Part shown: positions 21,316-32,790 of the stretch, piece by piece
How positions within the stretch are numbered: the first letter of the stretch is position 1
Layout of the letters: each line of letters opens with the position of its first letter
Origin: Moringa oleifera
Taxonomy: Eukaryota; Streptophyta; Magnoliopsida; Brassicales; Moringaceae
NCBI GenBank assembly: GCA_021397835.1
Contig: JAJFZO010000896.1
Location: 4,814,501 to 4,878,500, forward strand
Length of the DNA stretch: 64,000 nt
Direction of reading: 5' to 3'
Made by a program: the position numbers and the translations under genes
Notes under the pieces: generated by a model
Seen by the model: the letters and a program-made list of their open reading frames with translations, nothing else
Database searches by the model: none
Told to the model about the DNA's origin: nothing

Positions 21316-22398
21316 CAAAATTTACCAAAATATATTAAAATGAAAAATAGGAAGAAAATCACGAAAAAAAGGCAAAAAGGAGGAAATTGTAAAAAATTAA
21401 AATCAAAATAAAATAAAAGATCATTAAAAGAAAATAATTAATTAAAAATAATAAAAATTCAAAAATATTTTTATCCAAAAAAGGGTTGTAACATGAGAAA
21501 ATGTTTTTCAAAAATAAAAAAACTAAAAAACTAAAAATTAAAAATAATCTAAAGAACAGATAAAATACAAAAATATGAATAAAATCCTTGGAAAATGAAA
21601 TAACTGAAAGTAAAAAACAAAAATACCAAGAAATCGAAAAAAAAAAAAAAGATTGAATTCAACTAAAAATTATGTAAACATAAAATGATCTAGCATAGTG
21701 GCACGTCTTCAAGAAATACAACTATGAGATTGGAAGATCAGACAACACTGGCATGGTAAAAGCCATAAGAAAATCCATTGAAAAGAAGGAAAAGTCACTC
21801 TAGATAGCACTTGAAAAATCATGGGTCACTCCCTTTATCTACTTTTATCCCTCCATCTCTCTCTGTCTCTCTCTTCCCAACAGAAAAAAATTATAGGTAA
21901 AGTTTTCATTCAATGTTGGAGAAGTTTGATAGGAGTAGCTCCAATAAGACCACCTTTCCCATAAAAGCACTAGCATAAAATACTTTTTTCATTGCAAACA
22001 AATGGATTTAGATGAAAGTCTTAATTGGAAAGTGTTTCAAAGTACCATGTCCTATGACTTGAATTTCAAAATCCAAGCCCCAGATTTAGGTGTTTCAAAT
22101 GTAATCCACCTATCAAAGCCTCTAATTACCATTATTCTTATCAACAAAATTTGGTGCCGACATATTTAAGTAATACAACTTCCACTTCAAACTTAAGTTT
22201 CATTGAACAAAAACAAATACGAAAAAAAAGTATTTCTTTTAACAACAGTGAAAGTGATCAACCACATAATATTATAAAACCCATATTAGAAGAGTTACCG
22301 AAAACTAAATGAAAATCGAACAATGGCATATTTCTATAATGGAATAGTCATCATGAACTGAGATGGAAAAAAGAACACAAAAGAGTTAATGAACTTAC

Positions 22399-22714
22399 TT
22401 CCCATTAAGACCCAATGACAAGCCAAGAAGAACAATGGACGTTCCAAATGCCACAAATGGGATGTATAAGTATAGGGCATTATATCATAAATTGGGTGCC
22501 TATAGGAAAGCCTTCCTCCCACTAGCTAGATATTCTTATCCACTGGCCCTAATAGGAAAACAGAAAATATATTATGGGGGAAGAGAAAAGGTTCTAATAA
22601 TAAAATTCGAGAAAGATATCGATGTATCTTATGCAAGATGGAAATAAGACAACCTTCAATTTATTTCTCACATAATGATCATTTACTTGAAAATAGTCCT
22701 ATGAATCAGAGAAG
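22399..22714 (-). pseudogene. YIF1-like pseudogene fragment, two exons (block A4)
   Basis: Exon 22714-22628 gives FQVNDHYVRNKLKV-type sequence. Exon 22548-22399 gives GGRLSYRHPIYDI and then, after the 1-bp deletion, the LYIPFVAFGTSIVLLGLSLG frame, ending at GGGAA|GTAAG. The acceptor TATTAG is intact. The exon encoding FGNAFYG is absent from this block. Confidence 0.78.
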
Positions 22715-23094
22715 GAGTTACTTATATGTTCATTACGAAATCACAAAAAAAAAAAAAGCAAGAAAAACACGTTGCAATTGATAACTAATGAATCAAATCA
22801 AAAGAGAAATAAAAACAAGAAAAACCAATAAAATCCAAAAAAGTTTTAAAATATCTCACAGCAACTTAGGTTTAACAAGAAAAGGATGAGCATGTAAGAA
22901 TCCATACTTGCAGCTAATAAAAAAAGCAATAAGTTCTTGTCTGGATGGTGCAATTTTTGCCGCCACTGTGGCCCATCCATCTTCATCCATTAAAAAAAAG
23001 AAGCATTACTCTACGATGTTACAAAGTAAGCCTTCTCCATTGGCACCATTGAATCCCTTGCAACCTTGACTGTTTTTGGCACAAAGTAAGCAAT

Positions 23095-23431
23095 AAGTTT
23101 TTTTTTTTTTTTGGTTGTTTCATTTACTGCATTAAGGCTTCATAAATAGGTTGACTAAAGAAAAAAGTTCCCTTAGTTGGCTCACAATGTCAAAATGGCT
23201 TGTAAACACCCTAATTTGCCCTTAACTATGGAGTGTCGAATATGATTTTTTTTTTCCACACACACACATATATCTGAAAATTTCATTCAGGCTTTTGCTG
23301 TAAATGATTATCTTGTGTACATTTATTTGTGACATGACGTGACTATTCATTCCATTTGCTTAGAAAAATGAAGGTTAACTTAGCTCTGAATTTCTCTAAG
23401 GTAATTTTTATAGGATTCTAATGCCTTTGTT
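23095..23431. repeat. Non-coding flank shared with block A3
   Basis: Second copy of the flank at 18726-19310 with an internal deletion (junction near 23200). It lies directly upstream of the nucleotidyltransferase-like exon on the plus strand. Confidence 0.7.
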
Positions 23432-24985
23432 TTTGGAGCCCAGTGATTGGCCAGATTACTTGACTGCCCAAAAGAGAATTTAGTTGCTAAAATCAGCCAG
23501 TTTTTCATGAATACATTGGACCGACATGGAGAAGGCCATCGTTCTGACGTTCCTAATCTCTGTTGTTTACAACAAATTAACTTGAATCAAATTGATGGGT
23601 CTGACAGTTTCAGATATCATTCAGGCAGCAGTGAAGTGAAAGACAAGTCAAATAGCCATGAATTTGTGGTTGGGGTGACTCAAGTTTCCCTTGAATCGCA
23701 TGGTATTAAATCCCAACATCGTAACCCTTCCTTCAGATAGCTATCTAGGACAGGCAGTGTATCTACTGCTTCTTCTACTCAGAATTGGAAGAGTTTTGCC
23801 GATGCCAATGGTTCCATCCCCTCTGATATGAATCCTAAGAGCTTACAAAATATTAGTTCTAACAAGTGTGGAAATTCTGGTGAAGGCAGAAGATTTAAGC
23901 AAAGGACACAAAGTTTTCTCAGACATCCATTTTCAAGGACACAATCTAATCCGAGCTGATGAATACATTAAATGATGCTCTGATTCCAGGAACGTGTGAC
24001 AGAGCGTTTTCTCTGAAGAGATCATATTGTAGCAGAAGATGGAGAAAGATTTTCGACCGAAGATTTAGTGTCTTCAAGGTCAGGTACTAATATTGGTGAC
24101 CTCCATTCTGCCATGGAGAATTAGCAAATGAATCAGGACGAGTAGAGTTTTGCAGACATGGACAAACCTGTTGGCCAAAATTTCAATAGCCAGGTTAAGA
24201 TGCCTCAGAATATAACTTCGCTTGGATATGACCAGAAATATTCTAACTTTTGAGGCCCTTTGGTGCACAAATATGCCTCGTCCTAAAGAATTGGTTCGTT
24301 GGCCAGCATCTCAATACTTTTCAATTGTTGGGCTGGCCATAGATCAAAAGAACATGGATGAGCTAGTTGATGGTAGCTTAATATCAAGAGGACCGAGGCA
24401 AGAGGATAGTGATTATTGTTTCTGGCATGAATGGGATGTGGATTCTATCAAAACTGATGACTATATTAGCAGAAGTTCCAGAGCTAAGGATGTGCAACAG
24501 TTCACCACAGTAGGATCCAATACTGCTTATTTATCTCAGCAAAACAGGTTTGAGGATTTTGGCCAGGAAGATCATGGGGTAACATTGAAGAAAAAGGGGT
24601 CCGCCGACTAAAATTATGGTTTTAACTCCCAAGATCAGAGAATTGGAGAAAATGATCTTTACTCTAGAAATAATTCAAGATTTGTATCTACTTTAGAGTC
24701 TAGTTCTTCTATAGCTAAACAATCTTCTGCAAATTACTGGGATAGATCACCTCTCAAAACATCTAAGGTGATGAGGGACAATTGGGGGACTGACTTTGCT
24801 CCTTCTTCAGATCGTTTTGTCGTATGTGATCTGCAGCCTGGAGTTGAATCAGTTGATAATGAGACTTCTTAGGTGGCCAGACCACAGAAGCTATTCCTCT
24901 TTCAAGAGTGGGCACTGCATGGTTGAAAGGGCAGTTTTTGAAACTAGGACTTCACATTTTCAGACCTATTCTATGCCTGTTTAAG
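23432..24985 (+). pseudogene. Nucleotidyltransferase-like (PAP/OAS1 substrate-binding type) pseudogene, copy 2
   Basis: A long degraded plus-strand coding stretch of about 1.5 kb. Readable parts in order: FFMNTLDRHGEGHRSDVPNL, GSDSFRYHSGSSEVKDKSNS, then a stop, GSVSTASSTQNWKSFADANG, EGRRFKQRTQSFLRHPFSRT, then later DEDSDYCFWHEWDVDS-like sequence (24397-24450), LESSSSIAKQSSANYWDRSP and VCDLQPGVESVDNETS. The serine- and asparagine-rich tail with an RTQS..PEL-type motif recalls plant nucleotidyltransferases that pair a polymerase-beta-like core with a PAP/OAS1 substrate-binding domain. The catalytic core is not here. There are several stops and frameshifts. The family call is tentative; that this is old coding sequence is much surer. 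Confidence 0.5.
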
Positions 24986-25478
24986 TACAACATAATATAA
25001 GAAAATAAAATAAAAAATTCAAGAAAATAAAATAATCTAGAAAACAAAAACAACATCCAAAAAAGGCAATAATGTAAAAAAATCATAAAAGATGAAAAAA
25101 ATTAAATAAAATAGAAAAAATAAAGAAAATGAAATAGGAAAGAAAATTAAATGAATTTTTAAAAAATTAAGAATATACTAAAAATCAAACACTAGAGAAA
25201 GGGAATCAAAGAAAATTGAAAAAGAAATCTAACAAAACCAAGAAACAAAAAGAAAATCCAATAAAATGAAAAATTAAAACAAAAGTTATCAAAATTAAAA
25301 AAGAGAAGAAAGGAAAGAAAAGAAAATGAAAAAATAAAACAAATAAGAAACATCAAAGAAAAGAGCATAATGGAGGAAAATACCAAAAAAAAAAAAAAAG
25401 AAAGATCATCAAATAGAAGAAAAGCAAATAAATAAAAAATTAAAGAATCAAAAAAATATTTTTATATAAAAATATGAA

Positions 25479-25543
25479 ATGCAACACAAAAAATTCTCTG
25501 GAGAAATCACCCATCCTAATACTACTCTACCGAAAGCATGCAT
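25479..25543 (-). pseudogene. Half 5S pseudogene, type a (period 4)
   Basis: Its box A edge gcatgcataaataatcaaaa is the same sequence into which the block A3 gene fragment is fused at 19973. Confidence 0.78.
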
Positions 25544-25615
25544 AAATAATCAAAAAGAAGAAATAAATAAATAAATAATATTAAAATCTAAAAATATTTT
25601 TTTATAAAAAGAAAT

Positions 25616-25729
25616 GGGCAACACAAGGATTTTTGAAGAGAACCACCATCCTAGTACTATTCTCGCTCAACTCATCTAACTTCAGAGTTCTTATGGGATC
25701 CGATGCAATACTGCTCGTATGATCGAACT
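25616..25729 (-). pseudogene. 5S rRNA pseudogene, type b (period 4)
   Basis: The 5' domain has GGATCCCATAAGAACTC. Box A is shortened (gctcaactcatctaac on the plus strand). Confidence 0.82.
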
Positions 25730-25917
25730 TAAAAGTTCAAAAATATTGAAAATGAAAAAAAAAACAATGATTAATAGAAAAAAAACTCCAAATAGTATAA
25801 AAAATATATATAAAAAACAAAAATAAAATAAAATAAAACAAAAGATAATCAAAAGAAAGAAAAGAAAAACTATAAAAATTAATAAAATTTAAAAATATTT
25901 TTTTATAAAAAAAAAGA

Positions 25918-26035
25918 GAGTGCAACACGAGGATTTCCTAACAGGAATCACCCATCCTAATACTACTCTTGTCTAAGCACATTTGACTTTGGTGTTTTGA
26001 TAGGATCTGGTGTATTAGTACTAGTATGATCGCAT
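25918..26035 (-). pseudogene. 5S rRNA pseudogene, type c (period 4)
   Basis: 3' end CCTCGTGTTGCACTC. IE AAGAGTAGTATTAGG. Box A is TGTGCTTAGACA. Confidence 0.84.
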
Positions 26036-26200
26036 TCAAAAAATTTAAACTTATTGAAAATAAAAAAATAGTCATAAAAATATGTAATAAAAAATACAAA
26101 AATAAATTAAAATAAAACAAAACAAAAAATAATCCAAAGGAAGAAAAGAAAATAAATAAAAAATAACAAATTAGAAAAAATATTTTATATAAAAAAAAAA

Positions 26201-26313
26201 GAGTGCAACATGAGTATTTCCTAGAAGAAACCTCTCATCCTAGCATTACTTTCGCCTAAGCAACATTAGAGTTCTAATAAGGTCCAACGCATTGGTATTC
26301 GAATGATCGCACT
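26201..26313 (-). pseudogene. 5S rRNA pseudogene, type d (period 4)
   Basis: Short deletion in box A (cctaagcaacattagagttc on the plus strand). The 5' end is GTGCGATCATTCG. Confidence 0.82.
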
Positions 26314-26502
26314 TAAAAAAATTCAAACAGTGCTTCTACCAAAAAAATTCAAAAAGAATCGAAAATGAAAACATAAAATCATGAAAAAGAAAGGAACATA
26401 ATGGAGAAAAATACAAAAAAGAAACAAAAATAAATTTAAAAATGAAAGATTATCAATAAATAATAATAAAATTCAAAAATATTATTTTGTCAAAACGAAA
26501 AA

Positions 26503-26620
26503 AGGTGCAATACGAGGATTTTCTAAAAGGAATTATCCATATTAGTATTACTCTCGCACAAGCACGCTTAACTTTGCAGTTCAAATGGGATCGATGGTTA
26601 GTATTGGTTTGATCGCATTC
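26503..26620 (-). pseudogene. 5S rRNA pseudogene, type e (period 4)
   Basis: 3' end CCTCGTATTGCACC. Box A AAGCGTGCTTGTGCGAGAG, as in the e unit at 20934. Confidence 0.85.
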
Positions 26621-26777
26621 AAAAATCCAAAAAGGTATTGAAAATTTTAAAAAAAGGTCATAAATAAGAAAAGAGCATAATAGGGAAAAATATGAAAAAG
26701 AAAACAATAAAATAAAAAATAAAAGATTATAAAAAAATATAAATAATAAAATAAACAAATATTTTTATAAGAATAAA

Positions 26778-26893
26778 GGTGCAACATAGAATTTCTTAGA
26801 AGGAATCACCCATTCTAGTACAACTTCCACTCAAGCAGCTTAGCTTTAGGTTTTAATGCAATCTTATACATTAATGTTGGTATAATTGCACTC
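26778..26893 (-). pseudogene. 5S rRNA pseudogene, type f (period 4)
   Basis: Box A has lost three bases (tcaagcagcttagc on the plus strand). The 5' half keeps the type-f signature. Confidence 0.82.
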
Positions 26894-27940
26894 GAAATTT
26901 ATTAAAAAATATTAAAAAGCAAAACAAGAAGAAAATCATAAAAAAGAAAAGGCAAAAAAGAGGAAAATGTAAAAAATTAAAATAAAAGATCATCAAAAGA
27001 AAATAATTAATTAAAAATAAAAAAATTCAAAAATATTTGATATCCAAAAAAAGGGGTGCAACACGAGAAAATGTTTTAAAAAACAAAATGCAAAAAAATC
27101 GAAAAAACTAAAAACTAAAAATAATCTAAAGAACAAACAAAATACAAAAATATGAATAAAATCCTTAGAAAATGAAATAACTAAAAGTAAACAATAAAAA
27201 TATCAAGAAAATTAAAAAAAAAAAAAAAGATTGAATTCAACTAAAAATTATGTAAACATAAAATGATCTAGCACAGTGTCACACCTTCAAGAAATACAAC
27301 TATGAGATTGGAAGATTAGACAACACTAGCATGGTCAAAGCCATAAGAAAATCCATTGGAAAAAGGAAAAGTCACTCTAGATGGCACTTGAAAAATCACA
27401 GGTCACACACACTCTCTCTTCCCAACAAAGAAAAATTATAGGTAAAGTTTTCATTCAATGTTGGAGAAGTTTGATAGGAGTAGCTCCAATAAGACCACCT
27501 TTTCCATAAAAGCACTAGTATAAAAATACTTTTGTCACTTCTAACAAATAGATTTAGATGAAAGTCTTAATTGGAAAGTGTTTCAAAGTACCAAGTCCTA
27601 TGACTTAAATTTCAAAATCCAAGCCCCAGATTTAGATGTTCAACTGCAATCCACCTATCAAAGCCTCTAACTACCATAATTTCTATTAACAAAATTTGGT
27701 GCTGACATATTCAAGTAATACAACTTCCACTTCAAACTTAAGTTCCATTGCAAAAAAATAAATGCGAAAAAAGTGTTTCTTTTAACATTAGTGAAAGGGA
27801 TCAACCATATAATATTGTAGAAGCCCTATTAGAAGAGTTACCGAAAACTAAATGAAAACTAGACAATGGCATATTTCTGTAATGGAAGAGTCATCATGAA
27901 CTGAGATGGAGAAAAGAACACAAAAGAGTTAACCAATTAC

Positions 27941-28256
27941 TTCCCAATAAGACCCAATGACAAGCCAAGAAGAGCAATGTAGGTACCAATTGCCATAAAT
28001 GGGATGTATAAGTCTAGGGCATTATATCATAAATTGGGTGCTTATAGGAAAGGCTTCCTCTTACTAGCCTAGATATTCTGATCCATAGGCCTTGATAAGA
28101 AAATAGAAAACATATTGTAGCGGAAGAAAAAAGGTCCCAACAATAAAATTCAAGAAGTATATCGACGTACCTTATGTAAGAATGGAAATAAGACAATCTT
28201 TAACTTATTCCTCATATAATGATCATTTACTTGAAAGTAATACTGTGGATCAGAGA
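27941..28256 (-). pseudogene. YIF1-like pseudogene fragment, two exons (block A5)
   Basis: Exon 28256-28171 encodes YFQVNDHYMRNKLKIVLFPF-type sequence and ends at a GTACGTCG donor. Exon 28090-27941 carries SYKHPIYDI followed by the shared 1-bp loss. The donor after the final GG now reads GAAGTAATT. Confidence 0.77.
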
Positions 28257-28731
28257 AGGAGTTACTTATGTGTTCATTACAAAATCATAAAAAAAAGCAA
28301 GAAAAACACGTTGCAATTGTAACTAATGAATCAAATCAAAAGAGAAATTAAAAAAAAAAAGGAAGACCAACAAAATTCAAAAAAGTTTTAAAATATCTCA
28401 CAGCAACTTAGGTTTAATAAGAAAAGGATAAGCATGTAAGAATCCATACCTGTAACTAACAAAGAAGCAACAAGTTCTTGTCTGCATGGTGCAATTTTTG
28501 CCACCACTGTGACCGATCCGTCTTCATCCATGAAAAAAAAAATGCATTACTCTAAGATGTTACAAAATAAGCCTTTTCCAATGGCACCATTAAATCTCAT
28601 GCAACCTTGCATGCCCCACCTTTTCTTGTATTAAGGTACCCTCAAAATCAAATGATTCGCCTATAATTTAGGACATTTAAATGCCATTGAATAAAAGGCA
28701 GCTCTATCTGCAAGGCCTGTCCACATGAGGT

Positions 28732-28917
28732 TTAAACTTTTGCCTTGTTTCTTGCCTTTTTGTACATTAAAAGTTCATCTTGTAAACTAAATGAGCTATG
28801 TAAACATGGGTAGATAGATAAACTGTTAAGCTCATCCAAATAGCAGTATATTTCAATGAACATCTCAATATTCTTCAAAGCTTGTTTCTGAAGTGAAAAA
28901 TTCTCTAAGTGGAGCAT
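28732..28917 (-). pseudogene. Unidentified exon-like fragment (block A5)
   Basis: A 61-codon open frame starting MLHLENFSLQKQALKNIEMF, aligning with the 70-codon frame at 1780-1992 but stopping earlier. Differences between the two are spread over all codon positions, as expected of a pseudogene. Confidence 0.38.
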
Positions 28918-29861
28918 CTTTCTATTCTATTTAATTTGTATATGGAACAACTTATTGAAATCAAATGACAAATATTAGGCAAAAAAAAAATCATAATCAA
29001 AGATATCAATTTCCCGATCTAACAACCAAGAACATTTCATAAAACTAAAATATTTGCAAAAAGCTCAAAAATAAAAATAAAATAAAATAAAATGGATAAA
29101 CAACTCACTTGTATGCACATGTATCCATTAACAGTCCAAACAAGCCACAAAAAGTCAACTACATGTACAGCAAAATCAATTTCAGTGAGTTGATTCGGCT
29201 TTTGTTTCAAAAGAAAAATAATTAGACGCAATCTTATAAGTAGACAGCGTATAATATCCTAAAGAGCACTTTCACTTACATTATTTTGCTAGTATACTAT
29301 AGGGAGCTCATAGAGTTAATGAGTTTTGAATATAGTGGTCTGCATCTAAATATAAATCAAAGCAGGTGGATAAAATTCTCATAAGTAATAATATAAAAAC
29401 TTATCACTAATCCAATAACTCGTGCAAAGTCAACGCATACGTTTTACAAAATTCAATATTTCAAGTAAGTGTAACAAAAAGCTGTCGCAAATACAAAAGT
29501 ATCTAACTGTATTCAGAGAGCCCCTAGCATCTCCCAAACATGGTAGACAGATGAGACCCTTCACATACAAAGTTTCTTTTGGTTAAGCATTTGCTAATAA
29601 ACTTAACAATCTTAGTGGTAGTTTCTATTTGACAGCTTTATCAACATGCCAAACTCATTTATGGGCTTGTCAAAACATTATAAAATAAATGTAGTGGGTT
29701 ATATAATGCATAATAGTCATCGAAACGAGATGCATAATGTTTACATTGTAAAATAAATTTAGGGGTAATTCTTGAATATCACCAAAGCACGCTTAATCAA
29801 AAAGAAATAAATAAATAAATAATAATAAAATCTGAAAACATGTTTTTATAAGAAAAAAAAA

Positions 29862-29979
29862 GGATGTAACACAAGGATTTCTCAAGAGAACCACCCATCC
29901 TAGTACTATTCTCACTTAACCATGTCTAACTTTGGAGTTCTTTTAGGATCCGATGCATTAGTACTAGTATGATCAAACT
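29862..29979 (-). pseudogene. 5S rRNA pseudogene, type b (period 5)
   Basis: GGATCCTAAAAGAACTCC in the 5' domain. Box A is CATGGTTAAGTGAG. Confidence 0.83.
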
Positions 29980-30152
29980 TAAAAGTTTAAAAAAATATTA
30001 AAAACAAAAGAAAACAATAAAATTATTATAAAAGAAAAAGAAAATAGCATAATAAAAAAAGGATAGAAAAATAAAAATAAAATAAAATAAAAGATAATCA
30101 AAAAGAAAAAATAATAAAATAATAAAATTCAAAAATATTTTTTATTAAAAAA

Positions 30153-30270
30153 GAGTGTAACAAAGGATTTCCGAGGAAAAATCACCCATTTTAGTACTTC
30201 TCTTACCCAAGCACACTTTATATTAGAGTTCTAATGAGATCTACTGCATTAGTACTTGTATGATGGCACA
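30153..30270 (-). pseudogene. 5S rRNA pseudogene, type c (period 5)
   Basis: Heavily worn: box C region reads AAATGGGTGATTTTTCC and the 5' end is GTGTGCCATCATAC. Confidence 0.78.
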
Positions 30271-30646
30271 CAAAAATCTAAAAATTACGAAAAATTAAAA
30301 AATAAAGTAATAAAATATAAAAGATATGTAATGGAGAAAAATATGAAATAAAAAAATAAATTAAAATAAAAAAATCCAAAGGAAGAAAAGAAAATTAATC
30401 AAAAATAATCAAGCAAAAAAATATTTTATAAAAAAAACAAAGAAGGGTGTATCACAAATTTAAAAAGTATTTCTACTAAAAATTAAAAAAATATTGAAAA
30501 TGAAAATATAAAATCATGAAAAAAAAAAAAGAACATAATGGACAAAATACAAAAAAAGAAACAAAAATAAAATAAAAAATGAAAGACTATCAAATAAATA
30601 AAGAAATAATAAAATCCAAAAGTATTGTTTTGTCAGAACGAAAAAT

Positions 30647-30763
30647 GGCGCAATACAAGGATTTCCCAAGAGGAATCACCCATCTTAGTACTACTCTTGC
30701 CAAAGTACGCTTAATTTTGCAACTCAAATAGGATCGATGCTTAGTATTTGTATGATTGCACTC
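30647..30763 (-). pseudogene. 5S rRNA pseudogene, type e (period 5)
   Basis: Box A AAGCGTACTTTGGCAAGAG. The usual cccaagcacgc has become gccaaagtacgc, resembling the half-5S alpha subtype. Confidence 0.83.
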
Positions 30764-30918
30764 AAAAATTAAAAAAATATTAAAATTTAAAAAATAATAT
30801 ATAAGAAAAAGCATAATGAAAAAAAATACAAATAATAAAATAATAAAATAAAACAAACAATTATGAAAAAATATAAATCAAAAATAATAAAATAAGCAAA
30901 TATTTTTATAAGAATAAA

Positions 30919-31036
30919 GGTGCAACACAAAAATTTCTTAGAAGGAATCACCCATTCTAGTACTACTCCCGCTCAAGCACGCTTAACTTCGGGTTTTAAA
31001 GCAATTCGATACATTAGTGTTGGTATAATTGCACTC
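30919..31036 (-). pseudogene. 5S rRNA pseudogene, type f (period 5)
   Basis: Box A AAGCGTGCTTGAGCGGGAGT, followed by an intact AGTACTAGAATGGGTGA. Best preserved of the f units. Confidence 0.86.
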
Positions 31037-31825
31037 AAAATTTCAAAACAAAATATTAAAAAGAAAAAAAAAAGAAAATCACAAAAAAGAAAAGACATAA
31101 AAAAAGAAAATGTAAAAAATTAAAATTAAAATAAAATAAAAGATAAACAAAAGAAAAAAAATAATTAAAATTAAAAAATTTTAAAAAAAAATTTAACTAA
31201 AAAAGGGGTGCGATAAAAGCCATAAGAAAATCCATTGAAAAAAGGAAAAGTCACTCTAGTTTGCACCTAAAAAATCATGGGTCACTCCTATCTATTTTTA
31301 CTCCTCCATCTTTCTCTCACTTCCTATCTAAGACAAATTATAGGTAAAGTTTCCATTCAATGTTGAAGAAGTTTGATAGGAGTAGCTCCAATAAGACCAC
31401 CTTTCCCATAAAAGCACTAGCATAAAATACTTTCATCACTGATAACAAATTGATTTAGGTGAAAGTCTTAATTGGAAAGCATTTCAAAGTACCAAGTCAT
31501 ATGACTTGAATTTTAAAGCCCAAGCCCTATGTTTAGGTGTTTTAAATGTAATCTACCTATCAAAGCCTTTAACTACCATAATTCCTACCAATAAGATTTG
31601 GTGCCGACATATTCACGAAATACAACTTCCACTTCAAACTTAAGTTTTATTGCAAAAAAATAAATGCGAAAAGAAGTATTTCCTTTAAGAATAGTGAAAG
31701 TGATCAACCACATAATGTTGTAGAACCCATATCAGATGAGTTAGCAAAAACTAAATGAAAACCAGACAACGTCATATATCTGTAGTGGAACAGTCATCAT
31801 GAGATGGAGAACAAAACACAAAAGG

Positions 31826-32126
31826 CCCAATGACAAGCCAATAAGAACAACATAGGGACCAAATGCCATAAATGGTATGTACAAGTATGGGGCATTGTAT
31901 CATAAATTGGGGGCCTATAAGTAAGCCTTCCTCTCACTAGCCTAGATATTCTTGTCCAATGGCTCGTACAAGAAAACCACAAAAAAAAAGTAGGGGAAGA
32001 AAAAAGGTGCCAACAATAAAACTCAAGAAAGATATCGACTTACCTGTGCAAGAATAGAAATAAGACAACCTCAACTCATTCCTCACATAATGATCATTCA
32101 CTTGAAAGCAATATTGTGGATAAGAG
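31826..32126 (-). pseudogene. YIF1-like pseudogene fragment, two exons (block A6)
   Basis: Exon 32126-32045 (HNIAFK.. then NDHYVRNELR) with a GTAAGTCG donor. Exon 31964-31826 has the acceptor changed to GTACGAG, the shared 1-bp loss in the YDIN codons, and a missing 3' donor as in A1. Confidence 0.75.
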
Positions 32127-32317
32127 GAGTTACTTATATGTTCATTTTGAAATTAAAAAAAAAAAGCAAGAAAACATGTAGTAATTGATAACTAACGAAT
32201 CAAATCAAAAGAGAAATTAAAAAAGTAAAAAAGGAAAACCAACAAAATCTTAAAAAGTGTTAAAATATCTCATAGCAACTTAGGTTTAACAAGAAAAGGA
32301 TAAGCATGTAAGAATCC

Positions 32318-32790
32318 ATGCCAGCTAGTACAGAAGTAATACCTTCTTGTTTGGATAGTGCAATTTTGGCCACCATTATGATCGATCCTTTTTCATCCAT
32401 GAAAAAAGGAAGCATTACTCTGAGATGCTACAAAGTAAGCCCTCTCTGTCGGCACCATCAAATCCCCTACAACCTTGCATGCACCACGTTTTCTTGTATT
32501 AAGGTACCCTCAAAATCAAACGATTTGCCTATAATTTAAGACATCCAAATGCCATTGAATAGAAGGCAGCTCTATCTACAAGGCTTGTTCACATAAGGTT
32601 TAAACTTCTGCCAAGTTTCTTGCCTTTTTGTATATTAAAAGTTCATCTTGTAAACTAAATGATCTATGTCAATATGGGTAAACAGATAAATCATCAAAAT
32701 CATTCAAACAGCAGTATATTTCAATAAGCATCTCAATACTCTTCAAAACTTGTTCCTGAAGTGAAAAATCCTCTCAGTAGAGCATCTTTC
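32318..32790 (-). pseudogene. Unidentified exon-like fragment (block A6)
   Basis: Counterpart of 1526-1992. The first codons are altered (ATGCTC then TACTGAG brings an early stop), and the middle still reads EQVLKSIEMLIEIYC. Confidence 0.35.

Larger units (their letters stand above)
19976..21498 (-). repeat. 5S-like array of period 3 (b-c-d-e-f-g)
   Basis: Type a is reduced to its 5' edge at the junction with block A3 (gcatgcataaataatc, 19973-19988). Units b to f follow at 20046, 20341, 20630, 20934 and 21199, and g at 21483-21498. Spacers are A-rich with no gene. Confidence 0.83.
21499..24990. repeat. Block A4 (chimeric form)
   Basis: The left arm with YIF1 exons and the start of the short-form right arm run to about 23070. 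The sequence then switches to the nucleotidyltransferase-like segment (23095-24985) and returns to 5S-type spacer at about 24990. Segment 21499-22390 holds nothing I recognise. Confidence 0.78.
24991..27070 (-). repeat. 5S-like array of period 4 (a-b-c-d-e-f-g)
   Basis: A complete ordered set: a 25479, b 25616, c 25918, d 26201, e 26503, f 26778, and g at 27053-27070. The segment 24991-25478 is type-a spacer. Confidence 0.85.
27071..29770. repeat. Block A5 (short form)
   Basis: Left arm with two YIF1-like exons, right arm with the unidentified exon (28732-28917). The right end is rearranged: after about 29745 a few bases of A-block sequence are repeated and then joined to the box A edge of a half-5S unit. 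Nothing recognised in 27071-27930. Confidence 0.8.
29771..31213 (-). repeat. 5S-like array of period 5 (reduced a and d)
   Basis: Type a is only a 16-nt box A remnant (29780-29795), and type d only its 3' end (30444-30457). Full units are b 29862, c 30153, e 30647 and f 30919, with g at 31205-31213. At about 4.15 kb, g to g, this is the shortest period. Confidence 0.83.
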
